Assembly (NCBI GenBank): GCA_900548855.1
Contig: URMF01000016.1
Location: 1-62,354 of the forward strand
Reading direction: 5' to 3'
DNA from: an uncultured Eubacteriales bacterium
Lineage (GTDB): Bacteria > Bacillota > Clostridia > Lachnospirales > Lachnospiraceae
DNA: 62,354 nucleotides
This document shows positions 27,989 through 36,101 of this stretch, in pieces. Position 1 is the first letter of the stretch. Each line of letters begins with the position of its first letter. Made by a program: the position numbers and the translations under genes. The notes beneath the pieces are model-generated. The model searched no databases. It worked only from the letters and a program-made list of their open reading frames with translations, and was not told the DNA's origin.

Positions 27989-28726
27989 TTATTTAACAGT
28001 AAAATGGCATTTAGGATAATTACTACAGCCTTTAAATTTTCCATATTTTCCGGTTCTTACAACTAAATTTCCTCCACATTTGGGACATATATTTTTTCTA
28101 ATTGATTCCTTCCCATTTTCAATATTTTTTTGAATATTTTTGATATGTTTTTTCCTAATATCTTTTTCTAAAATATTCCTTCCCTCTATTATGGCTGCAA
28201 TTTCTCTTATATCCTCTTGCGTAAAGATAGGATTTCTATAACGCAATATAACCTTTTTTAATTGAGAGACATAAATAACCATTTGATTTGTTTTGACTTT
28301 CAAATCTGCTTTTCTTGAAAAAACTACTATTGAAATAAATACTGTTTCTGGTAATTTCAATACAACTTCTAATGACTTTATATGTCCATAATTCTGCTTT
28401 AACGGATTGCGAAATGAATATTTTTTACCATACATATTTTTAGTCCACTGCTCAGAGTACTCAGTTCCTGTAATCCAGCCACTATAATTTTTTGTCTCTA
28501 TGACAAAAATTCCATATTCTGAAACTACGACATGATCAATCTGACTAGTTCCATAATCGTTACGCAACATTATATTATTTAAAACAATATACTTGCTTTT
28601 AGGCAAGGTTGCCAAAATAGATGCAACTGTTGCTTCCCCCACTTTTCCCTTTACAATGGGTTGTACCTGTTTGAATACAATACTCAATATGAAAGTAATT
28701 ATTATAAGTATAAATAAATTATCCAT
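27989..28726 (-). CDS. Membrane-anchored NERD nuclease with topoisomerase-type zinc finger
   Basis: 245 residues. One N-terminal membrane helix (4-22), a NERD domain (~28-140: GKVGEATVAS, SQIDHVVVSEYGIFVIETKN with the D..E-x-K nuclease motif), a basic linker, and a C-terminal four-cysteine zinc finger (CPKCGG, then GCSNYPKC) of the bacterial topoisomerase I type. It would process DNA or RNA at the membrane. It lies 24 bp after the second hsdS and 27 bp before hsdR on the same strand, so it belongs to the Type I operon. NERD proteins occur in defence islands but their target here is unknown. Confidence 0.85.
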   Translation of the reverse strand: MDNLFILIIITFILSIVFKQVQPIVKGKVGEATVASILATLPKSKYIVLNNIMLRNDYGTSQIDHVVVSEYGIFVIETKNYSGWITGTEYSEQWTKNMYGKKYSFRNPLKQNYGHIKSLEVVLKLPETVFISIVVFSRKADLKVKTNQMVIYVSQLKKVILRYRNPIFTQEDIREIAAIIEGRNILEKDIRKKHIKNIQKNIENGKESIRKNICPKCGGNLVVRTGKYGKFKGCSNYPKCHFTVK

Positions 28727-28749
28727 CTGTTCTTCCTTTTTTATATCAA

Positions 28750-29796
28750 TTACAGTTCTTCTAATTTTTTATAATTCATTTCATTATGAAATTTTGATTT
28801 GTCGACTTGTTTAACAAAGGCGGCAAACTGGCTTTGAAGCTCAATTGGTGGCAACGGTAAAGAAAATCCTTCCACCTGATTCTTGTTCACTTTAGGCAAG
28901 TTAGTACGATTACTAAATGCTAATATATAATCTAGGAAATACTTGCTTCTCAATGTATATCCAAGGAATTCCCTATTACACACATCTTCTTTTACCAATA
29001 TCGGATACGCATCTGCCGAACAAAGTCCATTAAATTCTGGCAAAGCAACCTTATTAAGGTTTGGGCGTATCTTGCTATAAATAATATGCTTTGGTGTAAA
29101 CAAGTATTTGCCACTTTTCACCCCATCTTCTGAAATAGTTCTGTATCCTACTAATCGTCCAGTATCCTTCTCAATACTGTCAATTCCAATATGCGGATAG
29201 TCTTCATATCCCACAAAGTCATGTACCATATTAGTATCAATCTCGGCACAGTCCTTAAAATTTGCCATATGCCATACTTTATTGTTTGATTTCAAATCCC
29301 CAAACATCTCGACAAATCGGGATTTGATGAGGGTGTCTAACAACAGAAGCTGCTCTTTTCTATCATTTATCATGCCTTCTAAATGTACAAAAATCTTTAT
29401 TATTTCCCTCTGCTTTTCTTTACTTGGCAAATATAGCATTTCATTTCGGTAATCTTTAAAATAAATATGTGGTATAGTAGCTCCTGTATAATATTTCTCT
29501 AAATGCATTGATTTTACTGCAAAATAAAGATACTGAGGTTCTATGTCTTCCTTAGGTAACAAATACTGCAAAGTTCCAATAACAGAAGACTTTGCCGGTA
29601 AAAACATTGTTCTTCCAATACCTGCTCCATCTTTTACTACTGCAACATATTCTTTTTCTTGATGGTATGTATCTATATTCTTAATAAAACCACTTGCACC
29701 ATATACAGGATATTTTCCATCCAATTCTTCTAAATCCTTTTGTGCATAATTTGAAGATGCTCTTTCACACACATCTCCAAGTCTAACCTTCTCCAT
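28750..29796 (-). CDS. hsdS: Type I specificity subunit, copy A (distal)
   Basis: 348 residues. It has two target-recognition domains (TRDs) separated by a conserved helix; each TRD reads half of the split DNA target. TRD1 (~1-150) differs from copy B after the shared start MEKVRLGDVC. From LIKSRFVEMFGD to VDKSK it is identical to copy B in DNA (28790-29328 equals 32422-32960). The tail after KSK is short (FHNEMNYKKLEEL), 36 residues shorter overall than copy B, so the last conserved helix is reduced. It lies downstream of the recombinase and the RNA toxin locus and upstream of the NERD gene. It may be a reserve specificity gene. Confidence 0.9.
   Translation of the reverse strand: MEKVRLGDVCERASSNYAQKDLEELDGKYPVYGASGFIKNIDTYHQEKEYVAVVKDGAGIGRTMFLPAKSSVIGTLQYLLPKEDIEPQYLYFAVKSMHLEKYYTGATIPHIYFKDYRNEMLYLPSKEKQREIIKIFVHLEGMINDRKEQLLLLDTLIKSRFVEMFGDLKSNNKVWHMANFKDCAEIDTNMVHDFVGYEDYPHIGIDSIEKDTGRLVGYRTISEDGVKSGKYLFTPKHIIYSKIRPNLNKVALPEFNGLCSADAYPILVKEDVCNREFLGYTLRSKYFLDYILAFSNRTNLPKVNKNQVEGFSLPLPPIELQSQFAAFVKQVDKSKFHNEMNYKKLEEL
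28790..29328. repeat. 539-bp direct repeat, unit A (TRD2 of hsdS)
   Basis: Base-for-base the same as 32422-32960 (offset 3632). It covers the second TRD and starts and ends inside the flanking helices. A 10-bp inverted repeat, GATTTGTCGA at 28796-28805 and TCGACAAATC at 29309-29318, bounds the unit. Confidence 0.92.
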
Positions 29797-29818
29797 TCTT
29801 TCATCCCTGTAAATTCTC

Positions 29819-29847
29819 TTGCCTCGAGAACGTATGTTTGATATAAT
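29819..29847 (+). promoter_or_regulatory. Promoter of the toxin mRNA (RNA I)
   Basis: TTGCCT at 29819-29824 and TATAAT at 29842-29847 are exactly 17 bp apart. Transcription would start near 29854, just before GTGCTACC. It is divergent from hsdS copy A. Confidence 0.8.
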
Positions 29848-29959
29848 AATCTTGGTGCTACCCTACACGGTAGGCGGTTAGTCTTCTACGGAGGACTGTG
29901 ACCTCCGTTTACATAGAAATCCACTCATATGGAAATCTACATTCAGGAGGATTTTACCA

Positions 29960-30061
29960 ATGCTAACCATTGAAAGCCTTATTACAGTTATTAGTCTATG
30001 CATTAGCTGTTTCGGTCTTGGTTATACCATTGGTCGAAATAGTAATTCACATAAAAAATAA
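29960..30061 (+). CDS. Fst/Ldr-like small hydrophobic toxin (33 residues)
   Basis: A 33-residue peptide begins MLTIESLITVISLCISCFGL and continues GYTIGRNSNSHKK. It has one membrane helix and a short charged tail, the usual plan of type I toxins of the Fst/par group and of putative holin-like toxins, which damage the membrane. CAGGAGG lies 8 bases before the ATG. The gene is too short for routine calling. It has its own promoter and terminator, and a convergent antisense RNA starts at the other side. It sits between the tyrosine recombinase and hsdS copy A on the opposite strand to both. Toxicity is inferred. Confidence 0.75.
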   Translation: MLTIESLITVISLCISCFGLGYTIGRNSNSHKK

Positions 30062-30098
30062 CCGCCTCAAGCCTTCATAATTGAGCGGTTATTTTTTA
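30053..30098. terminator. Shared bidirectional terminator of RNA I and RNA II
   Basis: AATAACCGCCTCAA pairs with TTGAGCGGTTATT, with an A-run on the left and a T-run on the right, so it can end transcripts from both sides. The toxin stop codon overlaps its left arm. A shared terminator is a hallmark of par-type loci. Confidence 0.85.
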
Positions 30099-30143
30099 AC
30101 TAAACATTATCTAGGCTGACCGTCTATCGGTAGCACTTTTTCT
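30054..30143 (-). ncRNA. Convergent antitoxin RNA (RNA II)
   Basis: A ~90-base RNA from the minus-strand promoter at 30150-30178 to the shared terminator. It is complementary to the 3' end of the toxin mRNA through the terminator. A second contact is likely: plus-strand TAGGCTGACCGTCTATCGG (30112-30130) is an imperfect direct repeat of the toxin leader at 29871-29891, so the two RNAs are complementary there too. This is the known arrangement of the pAD1 par locus. Confidence 0.65.
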
Positions 30144-30149
30144 GTTATT

Positions 30150-30178
30150 AGAATACCATTTCTCCGCTCATATGTCAA
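30150..30178 (-). promoter_or_regulatory. Promoter of the antitoxin RNA
   Basis: On the minus strand TTGACA (30173-30178) and TATTCT (30150-30155) are exactly 17 bp apart. The -35 box is perfect, so this is a strong promoter. Confidence 0.8.
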
Positions 30179-30237
30179 TGTGACTATTTAATTTTCAAAC
30201 ATATTTCCCCTACAAATCTGAATTCGTTAGAAGTCTT

Positions 30238-31206
30238 TTATGCAATATATTTTCTGTGGGATGTTTTTACGTTACTTTGATTTACCATTGCATATTGCAT
30301 AGTTGTATCAATTTGCTGGTGCCCCAATAATTTCTGCACTTGCTCTATAGGCATTCCTTTATCAATGGCTCGTGTTGCCATAGTCCGCCTAAATTTGTGA
30401 GGGTGAATCCTATCTATTTGCAGCTTCTTTCCAAGTTCCCGCAACCTGATTTCAACTCCACTAATCTGCAATCTTTCAAAAGGTGCATTTAATGATACAA
30501 ACAAAGCTGCCTTATTATCTTTCCTGCATTCCAAATAATTTTGTAAATGCAATTTTGTTCTTGCGTCAAAATAAACCTTACGCTCTTTATCACCTTTTCC
30601 GTAAACCACACATTCCCGTTCTTCAAAATTTATATCACCAATATCAAGATTTACTAATTCCCCAACCCTCATTCCTGTTGAGAACAACAAATCAATAATA
30701 GCTAAATCTCTCTTTTCAGCACAATTATCCCGAAGCATCTCTATATTTTCATCAGAAATAACTTCTTTTACCGCCTTTTTTGTACGAATTTTATGTATTC
30801 TTCGTATTGGACTTTTAAGAATATGATCTTCTTCCTCTAACCATGAGAAAAAACTGGATAAATTCCTTCTTACATTATCTACAGTCACTCTACTGCAATT
30901 ATTTATTGCCTGATACTCTATCAAATACTGCCTTAAATCTTCCGTGGTTATTTTTCGAAGCGGTATATCTATATATTGTAATAAATGCTGCACTGTAACC
31001 TTGTAGTACTGAATTGTTCTGGCAGAACAGCCCTCAATTGTTTTTGCAGCAAGAAACATTTCCAAATATTTTTCATTTGTTATATTTTCTACTGCTTCAT
31101 CCTCACCCTCTAATCTGGTTATCAAAACCCTCTGCAATTCTTTCATCTGATTGACATTTAACAGCTCCGCCATATCATTTAGAATGTTGTAAATTTGATT
31201 ATTCAT
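30238..31206 (-). CDS. Tyrosine recombinase (XerC/D-like integrase)
   Basis: 322 residues from the ATG at 31206, which has AAGGAG upstream; an in-frame ATG 18 codons earlier lacks one. The N-terminal SAM-like core-binding domain (~45-130) is followed by the catalytic domain with the first Arg in STGMRVGEL, the HxxR motif in HPHKFRRTMATR, His in LLGHQQIDTT and the Tyr nucleophile in TMQYA. All catalytic residues are present. Such enzymes next to paired hsdS genes are known to shuffle target-recognition domains. No tRNA or phage genes are nearby, so it is unlikely to be a prophage integrase. Its sites are probably the short repeats at the TRD borders. Confidence 0.92.
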   Translation of the reverse strand: MNNQIYNILNDMAELLNVNQMKELQRVLITRLEGEDEAVENITNEKYLEMFLAAKTIEGCSARTIQYYKVTVQHLLQYIDIPLRKITTEDLRQYLIEYQAINNCSRVTVDNVRRNLSSFFSWLEEEDHILKSPIRRIHKIRTKKAVKEVISDENIEMLRDNCAEKRDLAIIDLLFSTGMRVGELVNLDIGDINFEERECVVYGKGDKERKVYFDARTKLHLQNYLECRKDNKAALFVSLNAPFERLQISGVEIRLRELGKKLQIDRIHPHKFRRTMATRAIDKGMPIEQVQKLLGHQQIDTTMQYAMVNQSNVKTSHRKYIA

Positions 31207-31299
31207 CTTTGGTATTACTCCTTTTTTCAAAAAGTATATCAAATCATCACACAAATCCAAATAGATTTTTTATTATTCAACCAGAAAAATGTTACAACT

Positions 31300-32339
31300 A
31301 CTTATCATTATGCACTTTTCCTTCCAGTTCTAACATATATTTGTCATAATCTGAAAGAAATAATTGATCCTGAATAATAATTTTTCAAATTCTGTCTCCG
31401 CATGTAGTTGTACCATAGCAGCAGTTACTTTTCCTGCATCCAGCAAAAGACCATACTCAAACATTTCAATAAACATATTTAATCTCTGTTCCCAATCCTG
31501 CATAGTTAATGGAATTTTACGCAATGCCATGTTTTCTGCATAATCCAAATACGAGGTCACCATTCTGTTTAATTGTGCCATTTCATCTTCCGATAGGTAG
31601 TTTTTTACTATTGTAACATCGGATTTTTTTATCTTACCATCCGGTGCATCCTGCCATGTAGTAAGCCCATATACTCTCTTTCTGCATCTGCACGCTCCAC
31701 AATAAGTTCAGCTGCCGTATGTCCATGAACAGCATAATGCATTTTATTTTGAACAGTTGCATAAAATCGTTTCGTTGTTAACGCATTTTTATCATAATCA
31801 ACAGCAGTCGCATAAATGTCCGTGATTTTTTGATAAAATTTGCGCTCACTGGCACGTATTTCCCTGATTCGCTCTAACTGTTCATCAAAATATTTGTCAG
31901 AAAGATACGTTCCTTTTTTTAATCGTTCGTCATCCATTACCCAACTTTTAATGGTATAATCTTTTGCAATCTGATTCACCCATTTACGAAACTGCACTGC
32001 ACGTTCCGAATTCACTTTAAAGCCAACTGCAATAATCATCTGGAGATTATAATGGAGAATATCTCTTGGAATCTGTCTTTTCCCTTCTGTCTGAACTATT
32101 CGGAATTTCCGAATAGTTGAACTTTCTATCAATTCATTATCTGCAAAAATCTTTTTAATATGCTCATTAATTGTAGGTAATTTAACGTCATAAAGCGTCG
32201 CCATCATCTTTTGCATCAACCAGATATTTTCATCTTCATAACGCATTTCGATTCCCTGAGCATCCTCTCCTACAGAAGCTATATAAGTAAGATATTCGGC
32301 TGCTGAACTTCGAATTGATATTTCTTTTTTCTCTGCCAT
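31300..32339 (-). pseudogene. RhuM-family gene with two frameshifts
   Basis: The intact family is ~340 residues. Here the start MAEKKEISIRSSAAEYL reads on to EREYMGL, then an apparent one-base loss (TTACTACATGG where TTAACTACATGG is expected) shifts the frame near 31660. The next part (VKNYLSEDEMAQLNRMVTSY, to AETEFEK) is in another frame, and a second shift near 31375 brings the end (IQDQLFLSDYDKYM, to VHNDK-stop at 31300) into a third. RhuM-like proteins often accompany Type I restriction genes, function unclear. The gene lies between hsdS copy B (12 bp away) and the recombinase, so it was part of the operon and is now broken. Confidence 0.88.
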
Positions 32340-32351
32340 TCATTAAGCCTC

Positions 32352-33506
32352 CTATCCAAAGTATTTCTGCATTAAACTGTCAAATAATAGCTGTGTTTCA
32401 TCCAAAGATTTCTGAATCTGCAATTTTGATTTGTCGACTTGTTTAACAAAGGCGGCAAACTGGCTTTGAAGCTCAATTGGTGGCAACGGTAAAGAAAATC
32501 CTTCCACCTGATTCTTGTTCACTTTAGGCAAGTTAGTACGATTACTAAATGCTAATATATAATCTAGGAAATACTTGCTTCTCAATGTATATCCAAGGAA
32601 TTCCCTATTACACACATCTTCTTTTACCAATATCGGATACGCATCTGCCGAACAAAGTCCATTAAATTCTGGCAAAGCAACCTTATTAAGGTTTGGGCGT
32701 ATCTTGCTATAAATAATATGCTTTGGTGTAAACAAGTATTTGCCACTTTTCACCCCATCTTCTGAAATAGTTCTGTATCCTACTAATCGTCCAGTATCCT
32801 TCTCAATACTGTCAATTCCAATATGCGGATAGTCTTCATATCCCACAAAGTCATGTACCATATTAGTATCAATCTCGGCACAGTCCTTAAAATTTGCCAT
32901 ATGCCATACTTTATTGTTTGATTTCAAATCCCCAAACATCTCGACAAATCGGGATTTGATTAAGTCATCTAACATATTTATTTGTTTCTTCTTATGAAAT
33001 ATTATTGAAGAAACCTTATCTAAAATCTTTTCAATTTCTTCCTGTTCTAATAAAGTCGGAATATTTATTTTTATTTCTTCAAGTTTACTTTTTCTTACAG
33101 AAGGAACCGTTGTTGATTCAGCCAACAGCTCCATCTTTAGATTCTTCATATAATAATAAAAATACTTGATTCTAAATTTACTCTCAAGTGGTGCTATACC
33201 CATGGCATTATTATCTATCAGACAATCCTGACTTGTTATTGCTCTTCTGTTCAGTTTCAATGCTTCTCCTATCTTAGCGAACACAACTGTATTCTTAGGT
33301 ATAATACAACCTTTTATTTCGTCTGCTTCCATTCTAGAAATATAATTATTACAATTTTCTAGATATGCCTTTCCAGCAACAACATTATTTGCAATATCTC
33401 CAACTTTATAAAAGGGCAATTCATCATACTCTTTCCCTTGATACTTTATCGGAAAAGCTGTACCTGAGTAAAATCGGCACACATCTCCAAGTTTAACTTT
33501 TTCCAT
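32352..33506 (-). CDS. hsdS: Type I specificity subunit, copy B (proximal to hsdM)
   Basis: 384 residues, full-length HsdS with TRD1 (~1-155), the central conserved helix (LDDLIKSRFVEMFGD), TRD2 and a complete C-terminal helix (LQIQKSLDETQLLFDSLMQ). TRD1 has no likeness to copy A except the first ~10 residues; TRD2 is identical to copy A. HsdS tells HsdM and HsdR which bipartite site to use. It is the likely active specificity gene because it is nearer hsdM and has both helices. Swapping TRD1 or the tail with copy A would change the target. Confidence 0.92.
   Translation of the reverse strand: MEKVKLGDVCRFYSGTAFPIKYQGKEYDELPFYKVGDIANNVVAGKAYLENCNNYISRMEADEIKGCIIPKNTVVFAKIGEALKLNRRAITSQDCLIDNNAMGIAPLESKFRIKYFYYYMKNLKMELLAESTTVPSVRKSKLEEIKINIPTLLEQEEIEKILDKVSSIIFHKKKQINMLDDLIKSRFVEMFGDLKSNNKVWHMANFKDCAEIDTNMVHDFVGYEDYPHIGIDSIEKDTGRLVGYRTISEDGVKSGKYLFTPKHIIYSKIRPNLNKVALPEFNGLCSADAYPILVKEDVCNREFLGYTLRSKYFLDYILAFSNRTNLPKVNKNQVEGFSLPLPPIELQSQFAAFVKQVDKSKLQIQKSLDETQLLFDSLMQKYFG
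32422..32960. repeat. 539-bp direct repeat, unit B (TRD2 of hsdS)
   Basis: The same as 28790-29328. The inner 10-bp inverted repeat lies at 32428-32437 and 32941-32950. Beyond both ends the two copies differ at once, so the shared block has sharp edges. Confidence 0.92.
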
Positions 33507-33724
33507 CCACTCATCTCCTAAAATCTATTTTCCTCTTGACTTTTTCTGCATGATTGACAAGTAATCTTACACCAAATACATTATATCTCACAAGGACATT
33601 CTCTTCATAAATCAATAGATAATTTCTTCCATCTATCAAAATAAACTCATTCTCTATCATCCCTACAAAATCCAAGTAAAAATTCCTCTTGTATTTTATA
33701 TTTATCTATGTTATTCTTTGTAAA

Positions 33725-33787
33725 AGAGAAGCGGTTTTTTACCGTACAGTCATTTTGACTCAAGCGGCGTACTCGCTTCTTTTTTTA
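33725..33787 (-). terminator. Hairpin overlapping the end of the barnase-like remnant
   Basis: AGAAGCG pairs with CGCTTCT, with GAGTCA/TGACTG pairing inside. T-runs lie on both sides. It overlaps the 3' end of the remnant and may limit read-through from hsdM into hsdS. Confidence 0.6.
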
Positions 33788-34271
33788 TGTTTATCATATC
33801 ATACAGAAATAGCCCCTTTATTGTTTTTCTTACAACAAGTGTTGCACTATAATAATTTAAACGTATATTGTCTTCACAACTTCCCCGTACTGGTATAGCA
33901 AAATATGTATCATAACGATACCAACCTTCTGATGCATTTTTACTATGCTTATCGTTCTTATTCTCTATCCAACGCTTATTTGTAGCATTAACAATTAAAG
34001 ACTCTATTATTTGGGATGCATTTGCCTTCGCCTTTGCAACTGCTCCTCGTAAGGTTTTGGTATATTTCGATTCTGCATATTCATTTGGAAAATCTCCCGC
34101 AATAGAAATATAATCCTGATATGTTGCTACCATATATGTATGTCCAATATACTTTTTTAGATATTGTTCAACTTCGTTCCATGGAATATTCTGTTTATTC
34201 GTAAATATAATTTCCTTTACAACTGATACAACCTTTTCCTTTCTATTATTCGTATCTCTTCCTCCTTTGTA
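33750..34271 (-). pseudogene. Remnant of a barnase/EndoU-like nuclease-domain protein
   Basis: The visible part carries NATNRRWIENK-type sequence (here NATNKRWIEN), then SEGWYRYDTYFAIPV and YDMINIKKEASTPLE, which I recall from phage- and mobile-element-encoded toxin-like nuclease domains (Barnase/EndoU/ColicinE5/RelE-like group). The frame stays open upstream of the ATG at 34133 to 34271 and reads sensible protein (IPWNEVEQYLKKYIGHTY), but has no start codon there; a stop at 34272 blocks it. A ribosome-like AAAGGAGG lies near 34265 in a different frame. So the gene lost its 5' end, or a frameshift separates it from a short MDSTKEEE start. It lies between hsdM and hsdS. Confidence 0.6.
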
Positions 34272-34347
34272 CTATCCATCTTCCTCATTAAATACTCAAA
34301 TCCCCTACAAATCTGAATTTGCAATGGTTCAAAAACCATTCCTTTCT

Positions 34348-35814
34348 CTAATTATCGTTTTCCAGCATTTTCTCCAATTCTGCCATTTGTTTACTAATCT
34401 CTTCCTCTAATTCTTTAATATTTGCCATAATTTCAGAGGTTGGCGGATATTCCACTGGTATATATTCTATTTCCTTATACTTATTAATTGACAAGTCATA
34501 TGCATTATCTTTGATTTCCTGAACCGGAACAAAAAAACTCTGCTCTGTCCGTTTTCTTTCTGTTTCTTTCTCACGATTATGAAACCGTTCTATAATATCC
34601 GGAATATCATTTTCCGACACTTCCGTTCTCTTATCATCAAGAGAATACCCATCTGCCTTCATATCGTAAAACCATACATTATCAGTTCCTCCGGCACCAG
34701 TCTTCGTAAATACAAGAATAGCAGTCGATACGCCTGCATACGGTTTAAATACACCTGAAGGCATAGAAATCACCGCATCCAGCTTATGATTATCAACGAT
34801 TTCCTGCCGTATCTGCTTATGTGCCTTACTGCTGCCAAACAAAACACCATCTGGGACAATAACTGCTGCCCGTCCACCCTTTTTTAGCATACGCAAAAAT
34901 AAAACCAGAAAAAGCAGTTCTGTTTTCTTTGTTTTACAAACTTTCAATAAGTCTGCTGATACACCCTCGTAATCAAGGCTTCCTTTAAACGGAGGATTTG
35001 CCAATACGACTGTGTACTTTTCCTTATCTGTATTTGTCTCAGACAAACTGTCCTTATATTCAATATTAGGATTATCTACCCCATGCAATAACATATTCAT
35101 TGCACCAATACGCAACATTGTTCGATCCATATCAAATCCATAAAACATATCATTATTAAAATGCTCACGTAACTCTGCATTCAAAAATAAATCTGGGGAT
35201 TCTCTTCTCAAATAATCCTGTGCTTCCACCAAAAAACCCGCTGAACCCATTGCAGGGTCACAAATAATGTCATTCGGAGTAGGCTGAACCAGTTCTACCA
35301 TCATTTTAATAATGTGCCTTGGCGTCCGGAACTGCCCATTTGTACCCGCTGTTGCCACTTTAGAAAGCAGATACTCATACAAATCCCCTTTCGTATCCAT
35401 ATCTCCTAGTTCTAATCCATCAATACCATCAATTAACTTCGTTAACATAGCAGGAGTAGGAACTTTAAATATTGCATCTCCCATATATTTGCTATATGCC
35501 GAATCTCCATCGGAATGAAGATTTTTGATAAACGGAAACACGCCATTTAAGACAGTATCATAAATCTCCTGTGCATCCCCAAGATTCTTAAATTGATTCC
35601 AACGATATTTCTGGCAACCACTTGGGAATATTCCTTTATACTCCAATCCAAAAAAAAATGCTTCACTTTCTTTTGTCGTCTCTACGTCATCAAGCTGTTT
35701 TATAAATAATAAATATGTAAATTGTTCAATCACTTCCAGAGGATTTGTAATTCCTCCAGTCCAAAACACTTCCCATATTCTATCAACTTTATTTCGCAAC
35801 TCTCCCGTTAACAT
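34348..35814 (-). CDS. hsdM: Type I DNA methyltransferase subunit M
   Basis: 488 residues. The N-terminal HsdM_N helical domain (1-~135) precedes the adenine N6-methylase with motif I DPAMGSAG (186-193) and the catalytic NPPF (273-276). It methylates adenine in both halves of the HsdS target and forms the M2S core to which HsdR binds. AGGAGG lies upstream of the start at 35814. It is the first gene of the minus-strand Type I locus. Unlike many loci, it is separated from its hsdS by ~840 bp holding a decayed toxin-like gene. All motifs are intact. Confidence 0.95.
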   Translation of the reverse strand: MLTGELRNKVDRIWEVFWTGGITNPLEVIEQFTYLLFIKQLDDVETTKESEAFFFGLEYKGIFPSGCQKYRWNQFKNLGDAQEIYDTVLNGVFPFIKNLHSDGDSAYSKYMGDAIFKVPTPAMLTKLIDGIDGLELGDMDTKGDLYEYLLSKVATAGTNGQFRTPRHIIKMMVELVQPTPNDIICDPAMGSAGFLVEAQDYLRRESPDLFLNAELREHFNNDMFYGFDMDRTMLRIGAMNMLLHGVDNPNIEYKDSLSETNTDKEKYTVVLANPPFKGSLDYEGVSADLLKVCKTKKTELLFLVLFLRMLKKGGRAAVIVPDGVLFGSSKAHKQIRQEIVDNHKLDAVISMPSGVFKPYAGVSTAILVFTKTGAGGTDNVWFYDMKADGYSLDDKRTEVSENDIPDIIERFHNREKETERKRTEQSFFVPVQEIKDNAYDLSINKYKEIEYIPVEYPPTSEIMANIKELEEEISKQMAELEKMLENDN

Positions 35815-36101
35815 ATCTTCTCCTCCGTATAGCCAATATTGTCGCTATCTTTTTAAAAAATTAACAACTTCACTCCAATAACTTAATCATATTACAATAT
35901 AGAATATCATAATTCAAAAAGAAATCAAAGTATATATTTCATTTTCTAAGGCTTTTTAATACATCCTCCCAATCATTTTTAGTTTCAAAACAAAATACCC
36001 CTCTACTTATAATCCCCACAGCTGCATTCAGCTATGGTTTATTACAAATAAAGGAGTATTTTTTATACTGCCAGAAACCATTTAAAATGGTTCTACATAT
36101 T

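Larger units (their letters stand above)
29854..30098 (+). ncRNA. Toxin mRNA with structured leader (RNA I)
   Basis: A ~245-base transcript from the promoter at 29819 to the terminator at 30053-30098. The ~105-base leader folds into a 5' stem (CTACC..GGTAG) and a stem with ACGGAGG pairing to CCTCCGT; this CCTCC could instead cover the toxin ribosome site at 29945-29950. The design resembles the leader of Fst-type toxins, where structure keeps translation low. Confidence 0.65.

Noticed and set aside
30238..31206. Tyrosine recombinase as the integrase of a prophage or ICE
   Set aside because: No tRNA, phage structural, relaxase or excisionase genes lie nearby, and the gene is within the hsd locus.
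28790..32960. The 539-bp direct repeats as an insertion sequence or CRISPR
   Set aside because: The block is coding (second half of hsdS), only two units exist, and no transposase or short spacers are present.
36073..36094. AGAAACCATTTAAAATGGTTCT palindrome after the chemotaxis receptor
   Set aside because: The stem is perfect but AT-rich and lacks a T-run on the minus strand, so I did not call a terminator.
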